From: Metopolophium dirhodum
Taxonomy: Eukaryota; Arthropoda; Insecta; Hemiptera; Aphididae
Length of the DNA stretch: 64,000 nucleotides
NCBI RefSeq assembly: GCF_019925205.1
Contig: NC_083563.1
Location: 13,401,228 to 13,465,227 of the forward strand
Reading direction: 5' to 3'
Shown here in pieces: positions 1-13,500 of the stretch (position 1 is its first letter; each line of letters begins with the position of its first letter). The position numbers and the translations under genes were made by a program. A model generated the notes under the pieces. That model was not told the origin of the DNA. It worked only from the letters and a program-made list of their open reading frames with translations, and searched no databases.

Positions 1-3000
1 GGTTTACTATATAATATGGCTTTGATTGGGTTTTAAAAAAATGAATCGTCCAGTTTTTACCAAAACATATTTTGTGAATTTATATATTATTGTAGCCGCA
101 GGGTTATTGTGTTTAAAACAACTTGTTTTAAACGTTTTCTACATTGTTTAAAACAGTGTAAGATCCAAGTGAATATTGTATTTTTTTTGGTTTATTATTA
201 ATAATATTAATAATAGATAGCCTTCAGAAAAAAAAGGTAAAGTATTAAATAATTATATCTATTACCATCCTTAATTTTAATTTTTTTTTAATTTTATTGA
301 ATAAATTACCAAATTTAAAATGTTTTTACTTAATAGTTAATAGTTAATATATACATAATATAATGTATTAATGTCCACATAAAACATCCATTCGGAAATA
401 TTTAAAATACATTTCAAATACTTTTAAGATTTAAAGTAAGTAATAAATAAACAGTGTACATATACTAGTACACGGCATATTGGCATATAATTAAATTGCA
501 TATTAAATTAAAATTAAGTTATTTTAAATATACTGTTTAAAACTCAAACAATTTATTTATAAAAAAACAATTTAAAACAAAAAATGAAAAAATAAACAAT
601 TTTGAATTTGTAGGTATGGCTTAAGTACTTAATGGTACGATACTAGTAAGATTTAGTAATACTGTAAGCTGTTAGTTGTTACTATCCCCCCACTTGTAAA
701 TTGTAATAGCCAGGGGTGAAATTACAGGGGTGATTTGGAGGATCAATCCCCCATATGCTTTGTTTGTATGTTTCGTATTATATCTTATCCAAATTTCAAG
801 TTAAAATTTTTTTTTAAATGTCATATCTGAACAAATTAAAATATATTACAAATCGTTGAATTACTGACAATCTGACATACTGTATTACCGTGATCTAGTT
901 ACAAAAGTACTGAATGAAAACAATTAATGTATCGAAAGCTGTTTATCTTAAGAATTTTATTTTGATCAAATTAAATAAGTTAATTATTGTATAATAATAT
1001 GGACATAATATGGTTATTATATTTTATTAATTATTTTTCCAAAAAACATCTAAATATTAGTAATTATTTATTATATTATTACAAACTTAGTGAACTGTGT
1101 TAACTGATTATTATGAACTTATTGTCTAAATATAATAAAATATTATAATTTATGTTATTATTTGTTTTTATATATTCGGACAGTAATATTGTACTTACAG
1201 AAAAACTGGTATCTCGACTCTCGAGAAATTCTACGATGTTTTTTTTGGATCACATATACATGTGTATGTGTTTTAGTCTTGTTGTAGTGGAGCCACTATT
1301 TTGAGACAACATTTAAAAATAATCTACATTCAGATTTTAGTTTGCACGGGGAACGGCCCATCTATAGAATTCATCTGCATCAAAATAAAATTCCTCGTCA
1401 AAAAATGCATACACACAAGTGCCTAAGCACAACACGTGCTTTAAAATTATCTTTATAACTTTTTATCCTATACGCTAACGTCGTAAAACATTATTATTAA
1501 ACCTAAGAAAATTTACAAAAATGTATACATTCAAAAGTTTAACTTTTCTCATTTCTTATGATTAAACCGTACATTACAATATTACATTATACTATTATAT
1601 ACACTTAATTCATAGTTAAATTTATACAGTGACTAGAATTGTATAATATATTATTTTTATTAATATTTTATTTACATGAGCAAAACCGTCTAGGAAAACC
1701 AGTAATAGACATTGCGAAGTTCGGGCATACGGGTATAATATAATATATAATAATATAATATAATCGGGCATATAAGGTGATTTATGAATCATGATGGTTA
1801 TTAACATTATTGACATTGTTTTCCAAGGCTATATCGGGTTGCTATTTTAAATTTTTAACTAATAGATATTAAAATAATAGCTTCTAAAATTGCGCAAGTT
1901 TAAAAGCTGTAGTAAACAGTTTGTTTTCTTCAGTAGATTAATATAATTTTCAATACTGGCCAAGGATACATTTTGGTTGACGGTGGTTGGCTTGTATGCA
2001 TTTTATTGTAAAAATGTATATGTGTACTTCATGTTTTGATTATATTTTAATATTTTCTTTATTGTATACTTACTAAGGTTCTTAATTAATTATATTCGAT
2101 AATTTTTTACAAAATTAAGAACCCACACTTAGACATAATGAACATTTTCTTATGAGTTATGCCAGATCTGTACACTAAATACAGGTTTAGGTAATGAATA
2201 ACTTTCATACTGCATCAAAATAGTGTTAATAGCTTGTAAACCTTGAACATATTAGCAAAACACAATTTATCTGAAATTAGTTAATTGTACCTAATGTCGC
2301 GGTCATAGCGTCGTTTAATTTTATGACTAATGTTTACATTGTATTGTATTTTATATTTGCTAAAATTGAACCACGATAATAGTTAATGTGTTTTCCAATT
2401 TATACGTCTCATTGTGTATAATATATTAACATTGTTATTATTAGTATAATAAAATATACTCGCAGTGGTATGCTATTATTTTGATGAACGATATTTTCTT
2501 ATATTTTTTTAATTAATGCAATTTAGTCTAAGACGGTACTAGTCGTGGAGATTAAAATTATTATTAATTTTCATGGCTTTAGGTTAGTTTTTAAGGGAGG
2601 GATTGGGAAATTAAATTGAACCATTATCGTAATCGGGATAATAAAAAATGTTTTTTAATCGGTCATTTAAATGTGTTCATTTATTAAACTTTTATTACCC
2701 TAAACGTCCTAAACATATTTAAATTAAGTGAAATCTTTATTTTCCACGAATCGTTTAATTTGTACATATAGGCATAAACACCGTTTTAACAACAATGTAC
2801 GTTTTTAACATATTATTTGTACCATTATGTTCGCAATGAATAATATCTATTTTCGAAGAATTCGTTATCAGGACAATTTTGGTTTGTTGAAGACGATTAA
2901 TTTATTATATATAACATCTTATATAATAAAGGCACCAGGCACATGGACCTCCTACGAACTGCCGGACACACACGTGTTGTTCGGCTATAATATAATAAAT

Positions 3001-4519
3001 AATGTTATTATGGCCTAGTAAATCTGTTGCTATTTCCGATGGTAATATCGGGTAATATGGATATCGGGTGTGCAGCTGTCGATAACGCAATTACTATCAT
3101 TTTCGGCGTGTCAGTTGTAGTCGGGACACTTATCTCAGTTTCTCGTCTGCCGTTCATATTACGATAATATTTGCGTTCCACACGTTTTGCAGATTATATT
3201 ACATTATTTATAATATTATTATTGTGTATTTGTGTGAGGTATCAATGTATTACAATATGCGTATGACTTTTTTTCGTGTCGCTCGTGCCCCGCGGAAACG
3301 AGCGCAACGACCAACGTGTAGAAAGTTGACTTTGACCAGATGCAGACATCACGACACGTAATCATGGTGACCGTTGTCGAGCAATATACGACAATAATAT
3401 TGTTATATAGTTTGTTACACGCCCCGAGTGCGTTTATTATTGCCAAATAGACAGATTAGCCGTGTTTACGAAAATAACAACTCCGAGGTCGAAGCGATGC
3501 GTAATTAGGTATCGTGTCGTCCTCCGTATGAAAATCGGTTTTCAAAAATGCATTGTAGGTATACTTACGCGGGCCATTATAGATGTAGTTATAGTTAAAG
3601 TCGGTTGTTACCTTGTAAAAAAAAGGCTAAGAACAATGACGTAATAATAATAATTCTTGAGTAGCATTGAAATTATTTAAATCCAAATCCACTTAAACGA
3701 TACTGATGTTGATCTCTATTGTTTCCAGTATACCAATATCATATTATATTTGATTACGGATTTCGTATTTCATTGTACAAAAAAATTATGTATAAGTAAA
3801 ACCTATATAAAGTAATTTATTCGATTATTTCAGCTTGTATAGGTATGTTGAAAAATTCTTGGACAGAAATATCGATATCATTAAAAGCGGTGAATGCGGC
3901 TAAAATGTCGAACAGATTATCTGATTTTTGAAGACAGAAATAAAGTCAACTCGCTAAAAATCTAGTAAGAACACACTTTTTTCAATTTTTGAGCACACGT
4001 AAAGACTATATAAGAATTTGATTTCTGTATTGGTTTTATAATAAAAATGTGTTTTGACTGTGAGTGTGTGTTAGTTGTGTTACTACTTACCAACCTTTTG
4101 GAGCAGTAAAATTGTTTCAATCTTCAACATTGAGAGTGGTTTATGGTAGGTTAGACGAAAACGGAAATATTTACGCAATACCAGTTACAATTCAAAAATG
4201 AATGGGTACTTAGAATTTAGATACTTGAAATTCACCAAATATTTACAGTTACATTTTCAAAATATTTTGGTGATTTAAGTATTATTTATAAAAATTTAAA
4301 ATTTAACTTTTTTTTTTCAATTGATGATAAGAATGATACCTAATAGGTAATATATTATAATGTTAATACATAACGCCATTTTTTTTTTTTTGATAAAAGA
4401 AGACAAACAGGAGGAATTTTCTATTCAATTTTAAAATCTTAAAGATTAAAAAAGAAAAATTTTTATGAATTTCTATTTTCTAACTATTCAAAATAATTTG
4501 CACATTTTCGTGATTTTCA
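1..4519. other. AT-rich non-coding stretch
   Basis: I see no gene here. The sequence is AT-rich with many AATATTATA-like runs. The open frames are about 60-75 codons and have no splice or codon signal. A somewhat GC-richer patch at about 2930-3450 has open frames on both strands but nothing recognisable. A short CAGGGGTG-type motif at about 710-760, followed by a CCCCC run, resembles a worn hAT terminus, but I find no partner end. Confidence 0.6.
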
Positions 4520-5132
4520 CGCCTATTGTCAAAATTCTAACTTTAAATGCTTATGAAAAAAATTGTGACTGCATTTTTAATATTTTTCAACCGTGATTGT
4601 AACAATATTTTAGGAGCTTTGTATTACATTTTCAAGCTTTTTGACCAAACAAAGAAAATTTTATTGACATTATTATAGAAAAAAAACCTAAAAAATTGGA
4701 AACTGAATATGTCCGTATTACGGACTCCGTAAACAACTCAAAACCAATCAAAATATTTTGATAATTGTATGGCGTATAGCAAATACTAATATAAATATTC
4801 AGTGGAAATTGCATTTGTGTTTTGAGTTAATGACGATAATATTATAATAATTACTAATTATTAATACGATATACCTATGCAATGGTTTTCGCAAATAAAA
4901 ATTCAAAATACGGTATTACTTATGTATGGTAATAGCAATATAAATTAATTTTAAAATGTCCTAAGAAATAAGAGGCTGCGTAATATATACAATTTATACG
5001 TCTCAGCTCAGAATCGTTCTTTGTACCCAATGATATATAATTTAATTAAATGTTCACATATCTATTACTGACTACAGTGCAGGCCTACTCATTGTCGGGG
5101 TCAACTCGAAACCTACTATACAGCAGAGCAAC
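4520..5132 (-). repeat. Dispersed repeat family, copy a
   Basis: Two blocks recur elsewhere in the window. The block at 4525-4564 (TTGTCAAAATTCTAACTTTA...) matches 61114-61153 and, more weakly, 53679-53702. The block at 5004-5132 runs from CAGCTCAGAATCG to ACTATACAGCAGAGCAAC. It matches 60930-61052 in the same orientation, and 53212-53360 and 62140-62262 in reverse complement. This is direct within-window repetition. I infer a degenerate non-autonomous element. Its class is unknown and its ends are approximate. Confidence 0.65.
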
Positions 5133-7044
5133 TTGCCTGGTCATTAATATTTTAATGCTAAATACTGGTATAATATGATCTAGTTGAGTCAATGTTCAAA
5201 GAAATTATACAAATTACTTCATTATATAAAGGTTTTTTGTTTTTGTCTTGTCTAAAAATAATGACTATATTGTAAATTGCATGCGGTGTACGTGCCTAAT
5301 TATTGTCTTTTGTCCGGTCTTGCTTATTTATGATGACCTTTTGAGCGGGGTGAACCATTTGCATTGCATAAAACGCGTGAGTATGAGAAAAAATATTATT
5401 TCCTTAGGTTGAAAATTATTGGTTATAAATTATAACTTATAATAAAAAAAAATTGTATTTAACTTCCCCATGCATGGTTTATTATATAGACAAACTATAC
5501 TAAAGTGGTTAATAATTACTAAATTCTATATAGACTTGTTTATATCCTATTATATATTATATACTGCCTTGGGTCCCTGTATGTTTTTCAACGTCCTTGT
5601 TATAGCTTTTAATATGTATATACAAACCTTCACCCTTTTAATGTTTGCATAAATGTTGTCTTAGCGACCGCAATTATTTTTTTATCTGAGGTCATGTATT
5701 TCCGCAGTCCTTATACAATATTCACAATGCAACCTGTTAAAAATGCATTTTGCTAAATTTCTTATGTCGAAAACGTGAGACGGTTATATATTATAATATA
5801 CAACAAGTCATTGTGATCTTTTTATGTCAATATTATATAAATAAATAATAACATCGCCGATATCCATTGCGTGGTGTTCTGTATAAATAATATATTATAC
5901 GGTTAATATTAAATTCTATACAAAAAATCGTCGTTTCACATAAAATGGCGATCGTGTGACATAAACATAACACGCTATTCGATATTTACCAGTTCATAAT
6001 ACATTATTCATGTATAGGGACTTGTATGGTATTGAGATTTAAAATATAAAATAAATTTTATAATACCTATAGAATATTTTGTCGGCTATCACAAATAGTT
6101 TTTACGTACAAATAAATCGCACATTTGCACAAACTCTGCGTTGAATTTATATTATACAGGTACTAGACATTTTAAATTCCTATTCTATAAATGTCTTATA
6201 TATTATTTTGTAGCGTGCAAGGATTCTGCTACAGTGATCCAGATATTAGTCGTACGATGAAGTTTTTTAATTAAATAAGACGATTTCCATCAGTTGAAAT
6301 AAAATAGTTGTTTATTAAGAGAAAAATATACAAGATAGAAGTGTAATTGACAATAATTGTATGGCGTGAAGGTGCTCAGGATAATATTATGCTCTGTACA
6401 TCTAAAAATGCTGTACTGCAGACTCCTTAATCCTTCATAATTAATGGTGTTCCCGTTCCTCTTTTCCTAGACCAGGGGTACTAAAATTTGGCCGACGCCC
6501 TTGTTGTTGTTTTCGTATGCGCTAATGCTGTTTTCGAAAATGCGAATAACTAGATCGCAATTAGCATTTGAGTGGCACTTAATTACAATACAATATTATA
6601 TGCGAGATGCACACTATATTTGCTACATTGGATAGGTCGAAACCACCAATTAATACTTCTAAATGAATCCTTTTATTATTATATAATATAATATTATAAT
6701 CGCGATACAAATATTATTATAAGTTACTGCAACGCGTGTTATTTCGGCAATAACACTTGTGTGTCATTTAATTGTGTGGTAAGTAGTACCTGTATGTATA
6801 TTGTCCAGAAATCCGTGAGTCCGGAATAATATCCTATACGCACGTTTACCACTTTTACATTTTAACACCTATACAGCGTTTTCAATAATTGCGTTGACAT
6901 TTTTTTGAAAATACTTCGTAATCAGGTTTATAATCACGTGGTAACAAATAAAACAACTATTGGTATAATACACCGACTATAACGAGACTTATACAAAACA
7001 GAAGACAAAGGGTGGCACTGTGGTGGACTAAAAATGCTGTATAA
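5133..7044. other. AT-rich non-coding stretch
   Basis: I see no gene. CAGGGGTACTAAAATTTGG at about 6475 looks like a hAT-type terminus, but no opposite end is visible. The open frame at 5470-5652 is hydrophobic and AT-driven and is treated as chance. Confidence 0.6.
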
Positions 7045-7066
7045 CGGGATGTGTTGGTCACTGCAG

Positions 7067-7239
7067 ATAAAGAAACAGGACCGCCGGAGGTTCAAAATGT
7101 ATGTTCACTTAGTTTTAACACGCAATTTAATACTTGTTCGTGTTACGACCCGTTTAACCATGCGGTACAAATCGTACCGTTTGATTGTAAATGTTTCACC
7201 AAAGAAAAATATCCGCTGCAATATTTCGTTGACAAATAA
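7067..7239 (+). CDS. Candidate terminal exon, unknown product
   Basis: An AG acceptor (GTCACTGCAG) ends at 7066. It is followed by an open frame to TAA at 7237-7239, with one base needed from an upstream exon. The frame gives about 57 residues with a balanced composition and several cysteines: ADKETGPPEVQNV near the start, then a CSCYDP motif, then FDCKCFTKEKYP near the end. The frame is already open from 7045. Another plus frame (7034-7393, 119 codons) overlaps it and looks less protein-like. No domain is recognised and no upstream exon or canonical polyadenylation signal is identified. It could be a chance frame in a slightly GC-richer patch. Confidence 0.25.
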
Positions 7240-10200
7240 TATTGTGTCGGCCGAGACGGCGGCGCGGCGATGGTGGTGCAGTTTATGTCGTTTGTATTAT
7301 ATTGTGTGCAGTGTTCAGATAAATGATAATACGAATGGGGGCGATTTGGAGCTGTGTTGGCCGTATGTAAGCGAACGGAAAATAATAATATAATAATCCT
7401 ATTTCTACCCTTTGCCCCCATCGATATTGTTTTCAATTAGTAATAATTCACGAGACCAAGGGACCATATATAATGAAACGCGTCTCGTGTAATATACGAC
7501 CCGGAAGATATCGCACGTCGGTTGTTTCAGTGGTTTCACAAAAATGTTTGAGTTTTTCACAATAACTCATCCATGTGACCATATAGAATGGTTTTAGATA
7601 AATTATGTTTACACAGTATTATGCAATACACGCGTGGAATTTGTCGATTGTCGAAATAACAATCTGTTCGTTTTCAGGTACATAATAAATACAACAATTA
7701 ATGCCAAATATTTTGTTGAAATTGAACTATGTTTGTTATACTCGTTGTACTCAATTTATACGTAATTTCGCCATGGTATATGCTCTTATGTAATTTGGTA
7801 TTATTTATATTATATAGGTATGAGATTATACGAGTATAATATTCAGAAATAATATAAGAATACTTTTGGGTAAATATCTCACATTCCCACATATTATGGT
7901 CATATTATGGTCATATTATACTCATATGGATCTAACTATTTATCGGTGCATAATCCATACTGAATTTGTATTCGATAGAGAACAGTATTATTGTTAATAA
8001 TCTATTTATTACAATTTCTTTGATTATCAAGCCGAAAAATATAGTTTGTCGGCATTTATATAGGTATTATATTATTATAACATACTGTACCTATACTAAC
8101 TGTAAAGCCTGCAGTTAATAGTACATCATTTTTTGTTAAACACGTTGTCGTCAATTAATCTCTATTCGATAAACTGAATTTAATGCCAATATTATTTTAT
8201 TTATTTGTATATGTATATTGTTCGGGTGAAAGTTTTAACCTCTGTCGGAACACATCAAAAGGTTTATCTTCCTTTGGCGGAAGTATTTTGAGATCTGAAA
8301 TACCGAATAAAAGGGCAGTTTTTTTGCTCAGATCTAAGAACTAGTCATAAAATTCAGACTTAAAAGGGTCTTGCGTTAGGTAGTATAATGATATTATAAT
8401 AATACTGAGCCGTTTATGGTACGTATATATATGGTACCTACGCGGTTACACCTCATTTTGTAATATAAAATAAAACCTGTATCATATTATATTCATATTG
8501 TATAACTCGAATTCATAGTCAAAGATAATTTTTGTAAATTCTTATATCCATGAATACTTAAAAGTGCATCATTAATCATATAATTAAAAAATGTTTAAAC
8601 AATAAAATTAGATAAATTCTATTCAGCATGTTAAATAGTATATTAATAATATATAAAAAATTAAAGTGAATATTATCATTAAATTCTATATAACAATTTT
8701 TAATTGATAATAGTGAGTGCGAGTAAGCCATTATAATTTTTAATGGTTCATTTTTATTGATAATAAATAATAATGGAATTATACACTATTACAATCAGTT
8801 ATAAAATGTATAAAAAATGTATAATTCCCTGCAAAAAATATCCAAATTCAATGTAAAAAAAATCTGAATTCATTATTTATAATGTTTTATAGGTACTGGT
8901 TGTTCACTATAAATTATTTATCGTATTGATTCAGCTAAAATGGAACTGTAGCTTGTAGCTAAAATGTTAATAAACAATAGGATATAAAATATAAATATAT
9001 AATTTACTAATATATTATAATATACTTAGTATATATTTGTATACATGAACTTGTTACTTAATTCGATTTATAGTTTTAAAAGCTAAAGTCACACATTTAT
9101 AAATTTTTTTATTCGATCAAAAAAATGATCTCTTGTAAACTAACTTCTCGTAATAATTTTTAAAATATGATATTTATCATTTAAAATGGTGCACTATCAT
9201 AGATCTCTACTCTATGGCATTCCTAGTCCTAATGACATATTTAACGTGCAATGCATGGCCACGTTATTTTCTTTCCTAAATATTGAGTTATAATATATTA
9301 TAGGTACCTACATAATATATATCTATAAACAACCGTTAATATATTAGTACGTCTAAAAATAAAATAATTAGAAAAGAAACAGTATTTTAGAATGGTTCTT
9401 TAATAATTGTAAAAAGTAGATTTGGTGTAATAATCTATTATAAAAATATTTTATTATTTTGAACTATATTACATTGACAAAATTATGCTACAACTGATTT
9501 AAATTATTTTTTATGATACATTATTTTACTCTTTATCATAATATTATTAAAATATTTTAAATTATATATTTGCTATTCTTTATAATTATTGTTTATTTGA
9601 GTTGTATTAAATTAATAAGTAAACAGTATACACACTTTAACTATCGCGGTAATTATTCGTTAACGATGACTGTCCAAAAAGTTCTTGAATACAATATAAC
9701 AAAATAAATGTGTTAATTATACCAAATTAGGCTATTTCAATATTAAATAATAAATCAATTAGGTAAGTAAAAAATAACATGAAATATTTTTAACCGAAAT
9801 TGAACTGCGTACACGTTTTGGAATATAATAAAAATTGAAATTGTCTTAATTTGAAGCTTTTAATAGTTTAAGCTACTGTCTGTAAACTAAAACATGATAA
9901 TTTCAATTTCAAGTTTAAGATCGTATTCGTTAAGATATGATTTTTCGACACAATCGAATCCGGAGTTACACGTGTACGCGGGTTGTGGTAAAAAAATATG
10001 ATGAGTAATCCAAACTTTAAACAAGCAGTTGGACATAAAATAGGTATTTCATATTGCGTTGCATGTAACAAGGACGAGTTAGCAAAATTAAATTCAACTG
10101 GAACCTAATATAATTGTTTATTGAAGTATAAAATTGTCCCTCAGTCGTATATTATATATATCGTCTGCACTCGAATACGACGTAAAGTTTGTTTGGGAAT

Positions 10201-10240
10201 ATAGTCGTCATTTGCTCGCTCTGTATGCGTTGAAAGCACG
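7240..10240. other. AT-rich non-coding stretch
   Basis: I see nothing beyond the 11-bp tandem repeat at 7890. Minus-strand frames at 7143-7436 and 9868-10071 are short, lack splice context and are treated as chance. Confidence 0.55.
7890..7922. repeat. 11-bp tandem repeat, three copies
   Basis: The unit CATATTATGGT occurs twice exactly (7890-7900 and 7901-7911). A third copy, CATATTATACT, follows at 7912-7922, and a decayed fourth may begin at 7923. It is a simple local duplication with no gene association. Confidence 0.85.
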
Positions 10241-10247
10241 TGGCGTC

Positions 10248-10576
10248 TATATAAACCAGGGTGCCCGGAAACGGGTGGGCGTGCAAACTGCAAACTGACC
10301 ATTGACAATCTGTGTTGAGTTGAGCCACTCCGCCATGTTTTGGCACGCATAATTGACCTTGCACAATTCTCCTGTGTGTAAACATTCTTACGTATTCCCC
10401 CCACCAGTCTGTACACAATTGAGTTTTTGCACTATCCGGAGTGGGAGGCCATTGGCTGCAAAAAATAAAGGGTTAACTAGCAGAAATTATTCACAACATC
10501 ATTCAGTCCGCCCGTGGCAACCGTTTTGCACACTGCTCTTGGAGTGTAGTTTCCGTTATTGTTTTAGTTCGGTTCG
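10248..10576 (+). promoter_or_regulatory. Candidate promoter and non-coding first exon
   Basis: A GC-richer block holds several promoter-like signals in order. TATATAAA is at 10248-10255, just after a CACGTG E-box at 10238. A CCAAT box lies on the reverse strand (GGCCATTGGC) at about 10447. An arthropod-type initiator, TTCAGTCC, is at about 10502-10509. The block ends with TTCG followed by a strong donor, GTGAGT, at 10577. Read together, transcription could start near 10280 or 10505 and a short 5' untranslated exon could end at 10576. No coding start is evident and no partner exon is identified. Each motif is short and can occur by chance. Confidence 0.3.
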
Positions 10577-13500
10577 GTGAGTGTTCTACTGTTTGTCCGT
10601 TTTCCAGTGCTCGTTTTCGTCGATTGCAAAAAATGTTGTACCCTAAAAAAATACATTTAAATAGAAAATAATGTACATTTTTACATCTGTGTGTGTGTGT
10701 TATTTATTTGGAAAAATGTCCAACTTTTTCAATAACTTTGAGTAGAACAAAATACCCTTATTCTTAATTCTTAACCTTTGTGTCTTGTTTGATCGAATAC
10801 GATTTTTTAATGGTGTTAAAACTTAAAAGATATTTTTCATACAATATTTTGGTAGAGATCCATTTTCATTCATTGAATTAGTGCATTAGAATTCAAAAAA
10901 AAAAAGATCCTGATAAAATTCCAAATAGTTTTACTTTTATTATGTATACTTACAGTAGATAGGTATACGCCAATGTTTAATTAGTGTTTAATAAAATTTT
11001 TAATTTAAATTTAATCATGAATAAATAAAAATATTTAATTAAAGCGTTTATCTTTACTAAATATTAGTTCAAACTTACTTCAAACGCAAAGTAATAATAT
11101 TCAATTCGTGATTTGAATAATTTTGTAGTCACTGTATTATGGAGAATACGCGTATAATAGCAAAATATAGATAAATATAGTGATTTATAAAATGTTTTTA
11201 TTGTCTATGAAAATAATTTTAATGAATACAATTCTAAGAAATTTTTTTATTTCATTATTTTATTAAAGAAATTTAACTCTATTTTATTTTAATGATTTAT
11301 TTATTTTTCATAACATTTTTATGATATTAAAAGAAATCTTATTTTTTAAATATAATATTTACACGACTAATTATTCTACTTATAATAATTTAATAAAATT
11401 ATTGTTCAACCGTCAATTTTTTCATAATTTATAGTGAATATTTATATCTAATTAAAAAATAAATAATATGTGTTTTGCATTCATTTTTTCAAATGGCAAT
11501 AAAAATGATTTTTTTTTATTACGTGTCAGATAACATTGCAAGGGTCTTGAAATTTCTATTGGTTATTTATTTCAGTCTTTTAAAGCTGTAATTTTTTACT
11601 TTTGTACTATAAAATTTAAAGTGTTTTTAATTTTTAAATTTATAATTTTATTTTTCTTGACTAGATAGTTTATTAATACAAGATAAATAATTATTTATTT
11701 TAGCTCATAGTTAATTTTTTTCATGTTTAAACTTAAGTTCAAATTATCAAAATGTATACTTTTATTTTTATTATCTACAAAATTAGTTCTGTCATATTAC
11801 TTTTTGATTTTTTCCATCATTTAATCTTTAAAATAAATTCAGTCATAAATCAACATTTAGTAAGCAACAATTTCCTCTAAATCTAATTATATTTTACATT
11901 GACTTGCCATGAGATAAGCTATGCAATAATGCTAATCGCAGTTTCGCAGTCTCTATATAATATATACGACGGTACCTAATTTTGAAAAAAAATCAACTAA
12001 ACTTACTACATTTTACTTGTTATATTAATAAATAAAAGTATTTTATTATATTTAAAATAAATAATTTGATCTATCTTATTTGTTTTAAAACATGATTTTT
12101 TTTTCAAAAGTAATTTATTAATTATTTTGATTGATATAATTTTCCCCTTCTAATGGTTCACATAAAAATGAATTTATTAAATCAAATAGGAACTTACTTG
12201 AAAAAAAAATGCATAATAACTGAGTTTTGTGGAAAATATTTAATATGTGTCTATCTAAATAAGACTATGTAATATGTTTGAAATTGACTCAATACTCGTG
12301 ACTCGAATTATATTAAAAATTAAGATAAACTATTTTACTGTTAGGTATATAATATATTATTCAAGATATTTCAATGATTTAGATCTAATTCTTTACACTG
12401 CCACATTGGTATATCTATGTATGGGCATTTATAAGTATTTGAGATCAAATATTATTGATCAATAGACAATAGTGAAATTAAAAACATATTTCTATGAATT
12501 ATTGTAAACATATAATTTAAGTATAATTTTAGAGTACACCACACCTGCAATTTTCGTTTCCTTTATCTTCCACGTGTGTATAGTCGTGTAGAGCAAAATA
12601 TACCAAAGACGTTGAGTAAATGATTAAAGCTTAAACACTCAGCTAAAAACACTAACATAAAACACATTATAAACATGAAAGAAAATCACATCTGTGCGAA
12701 CGAGTTTTTCGTTTTTTATTATATTGCCAGCGTGTGATATACCAAAATAACAAATCTTAGTGTGGTGCCTTCATGATCATATTTGAGTCAACATAATATT
12801 TGTTGTTATATTTTTTCAACCAAAACCAGAAATATTTTTACTTAATTAATTTACGACAAAAATGTTGAACAATGATAAATAATAATAATAATAATAAGTA
12901 ATAGTGTATTATGAATTATTGTGAACTGCGATTACATTTGAGCATTTATGAATACGTATTATGGTACGTATACCACTATACCTACCTATTATGTTAAAAA
13001 AAGTAATATCCATCTCTTTGAGTTTTAATTCTACCGATTTATTTTATTATACAAGGCAGGTGCGTACTTTTATACTATTATAATTTTATTTGTACGTATT
13101 TTTGACACACCCAAAAACTGCTTGTACGTTCCAACACGTTTTTGTTTACCAATTATGATTACATATATGGATAATGGCTTAATGCATAAGTCTATTCGTC
13201 AAAAAAGATTAAAAAAAAAAAACAATAAAGATCTTCATATTGACATTATATAGATACGAATATTTTTATGATAACTCAACACTTGGGAATTGGAATAATT
13301 TTTTTCTCATTTCTCAAATAATATAGGTACTTTTGATAAAAAAGATTATTGCGAATTTAAGTACACAAAAGGATTTATATGCCATTCAAATTTGATTTAT
13401 ATTTTGTGTACATTTTCGTTGTTCATCATCAGATCAATAGAATTTTTCAAACCAGCCACAAGTATGAAATATTAGCATACTGCGTGGGAACACGGGATCA

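Noticed and set aside
10141..10418. Two overlapping minus-strand ORFs of 91 and 88 codons
   Set aside because: They overlap each other in different frames across the promoter-like block and show no protein family.
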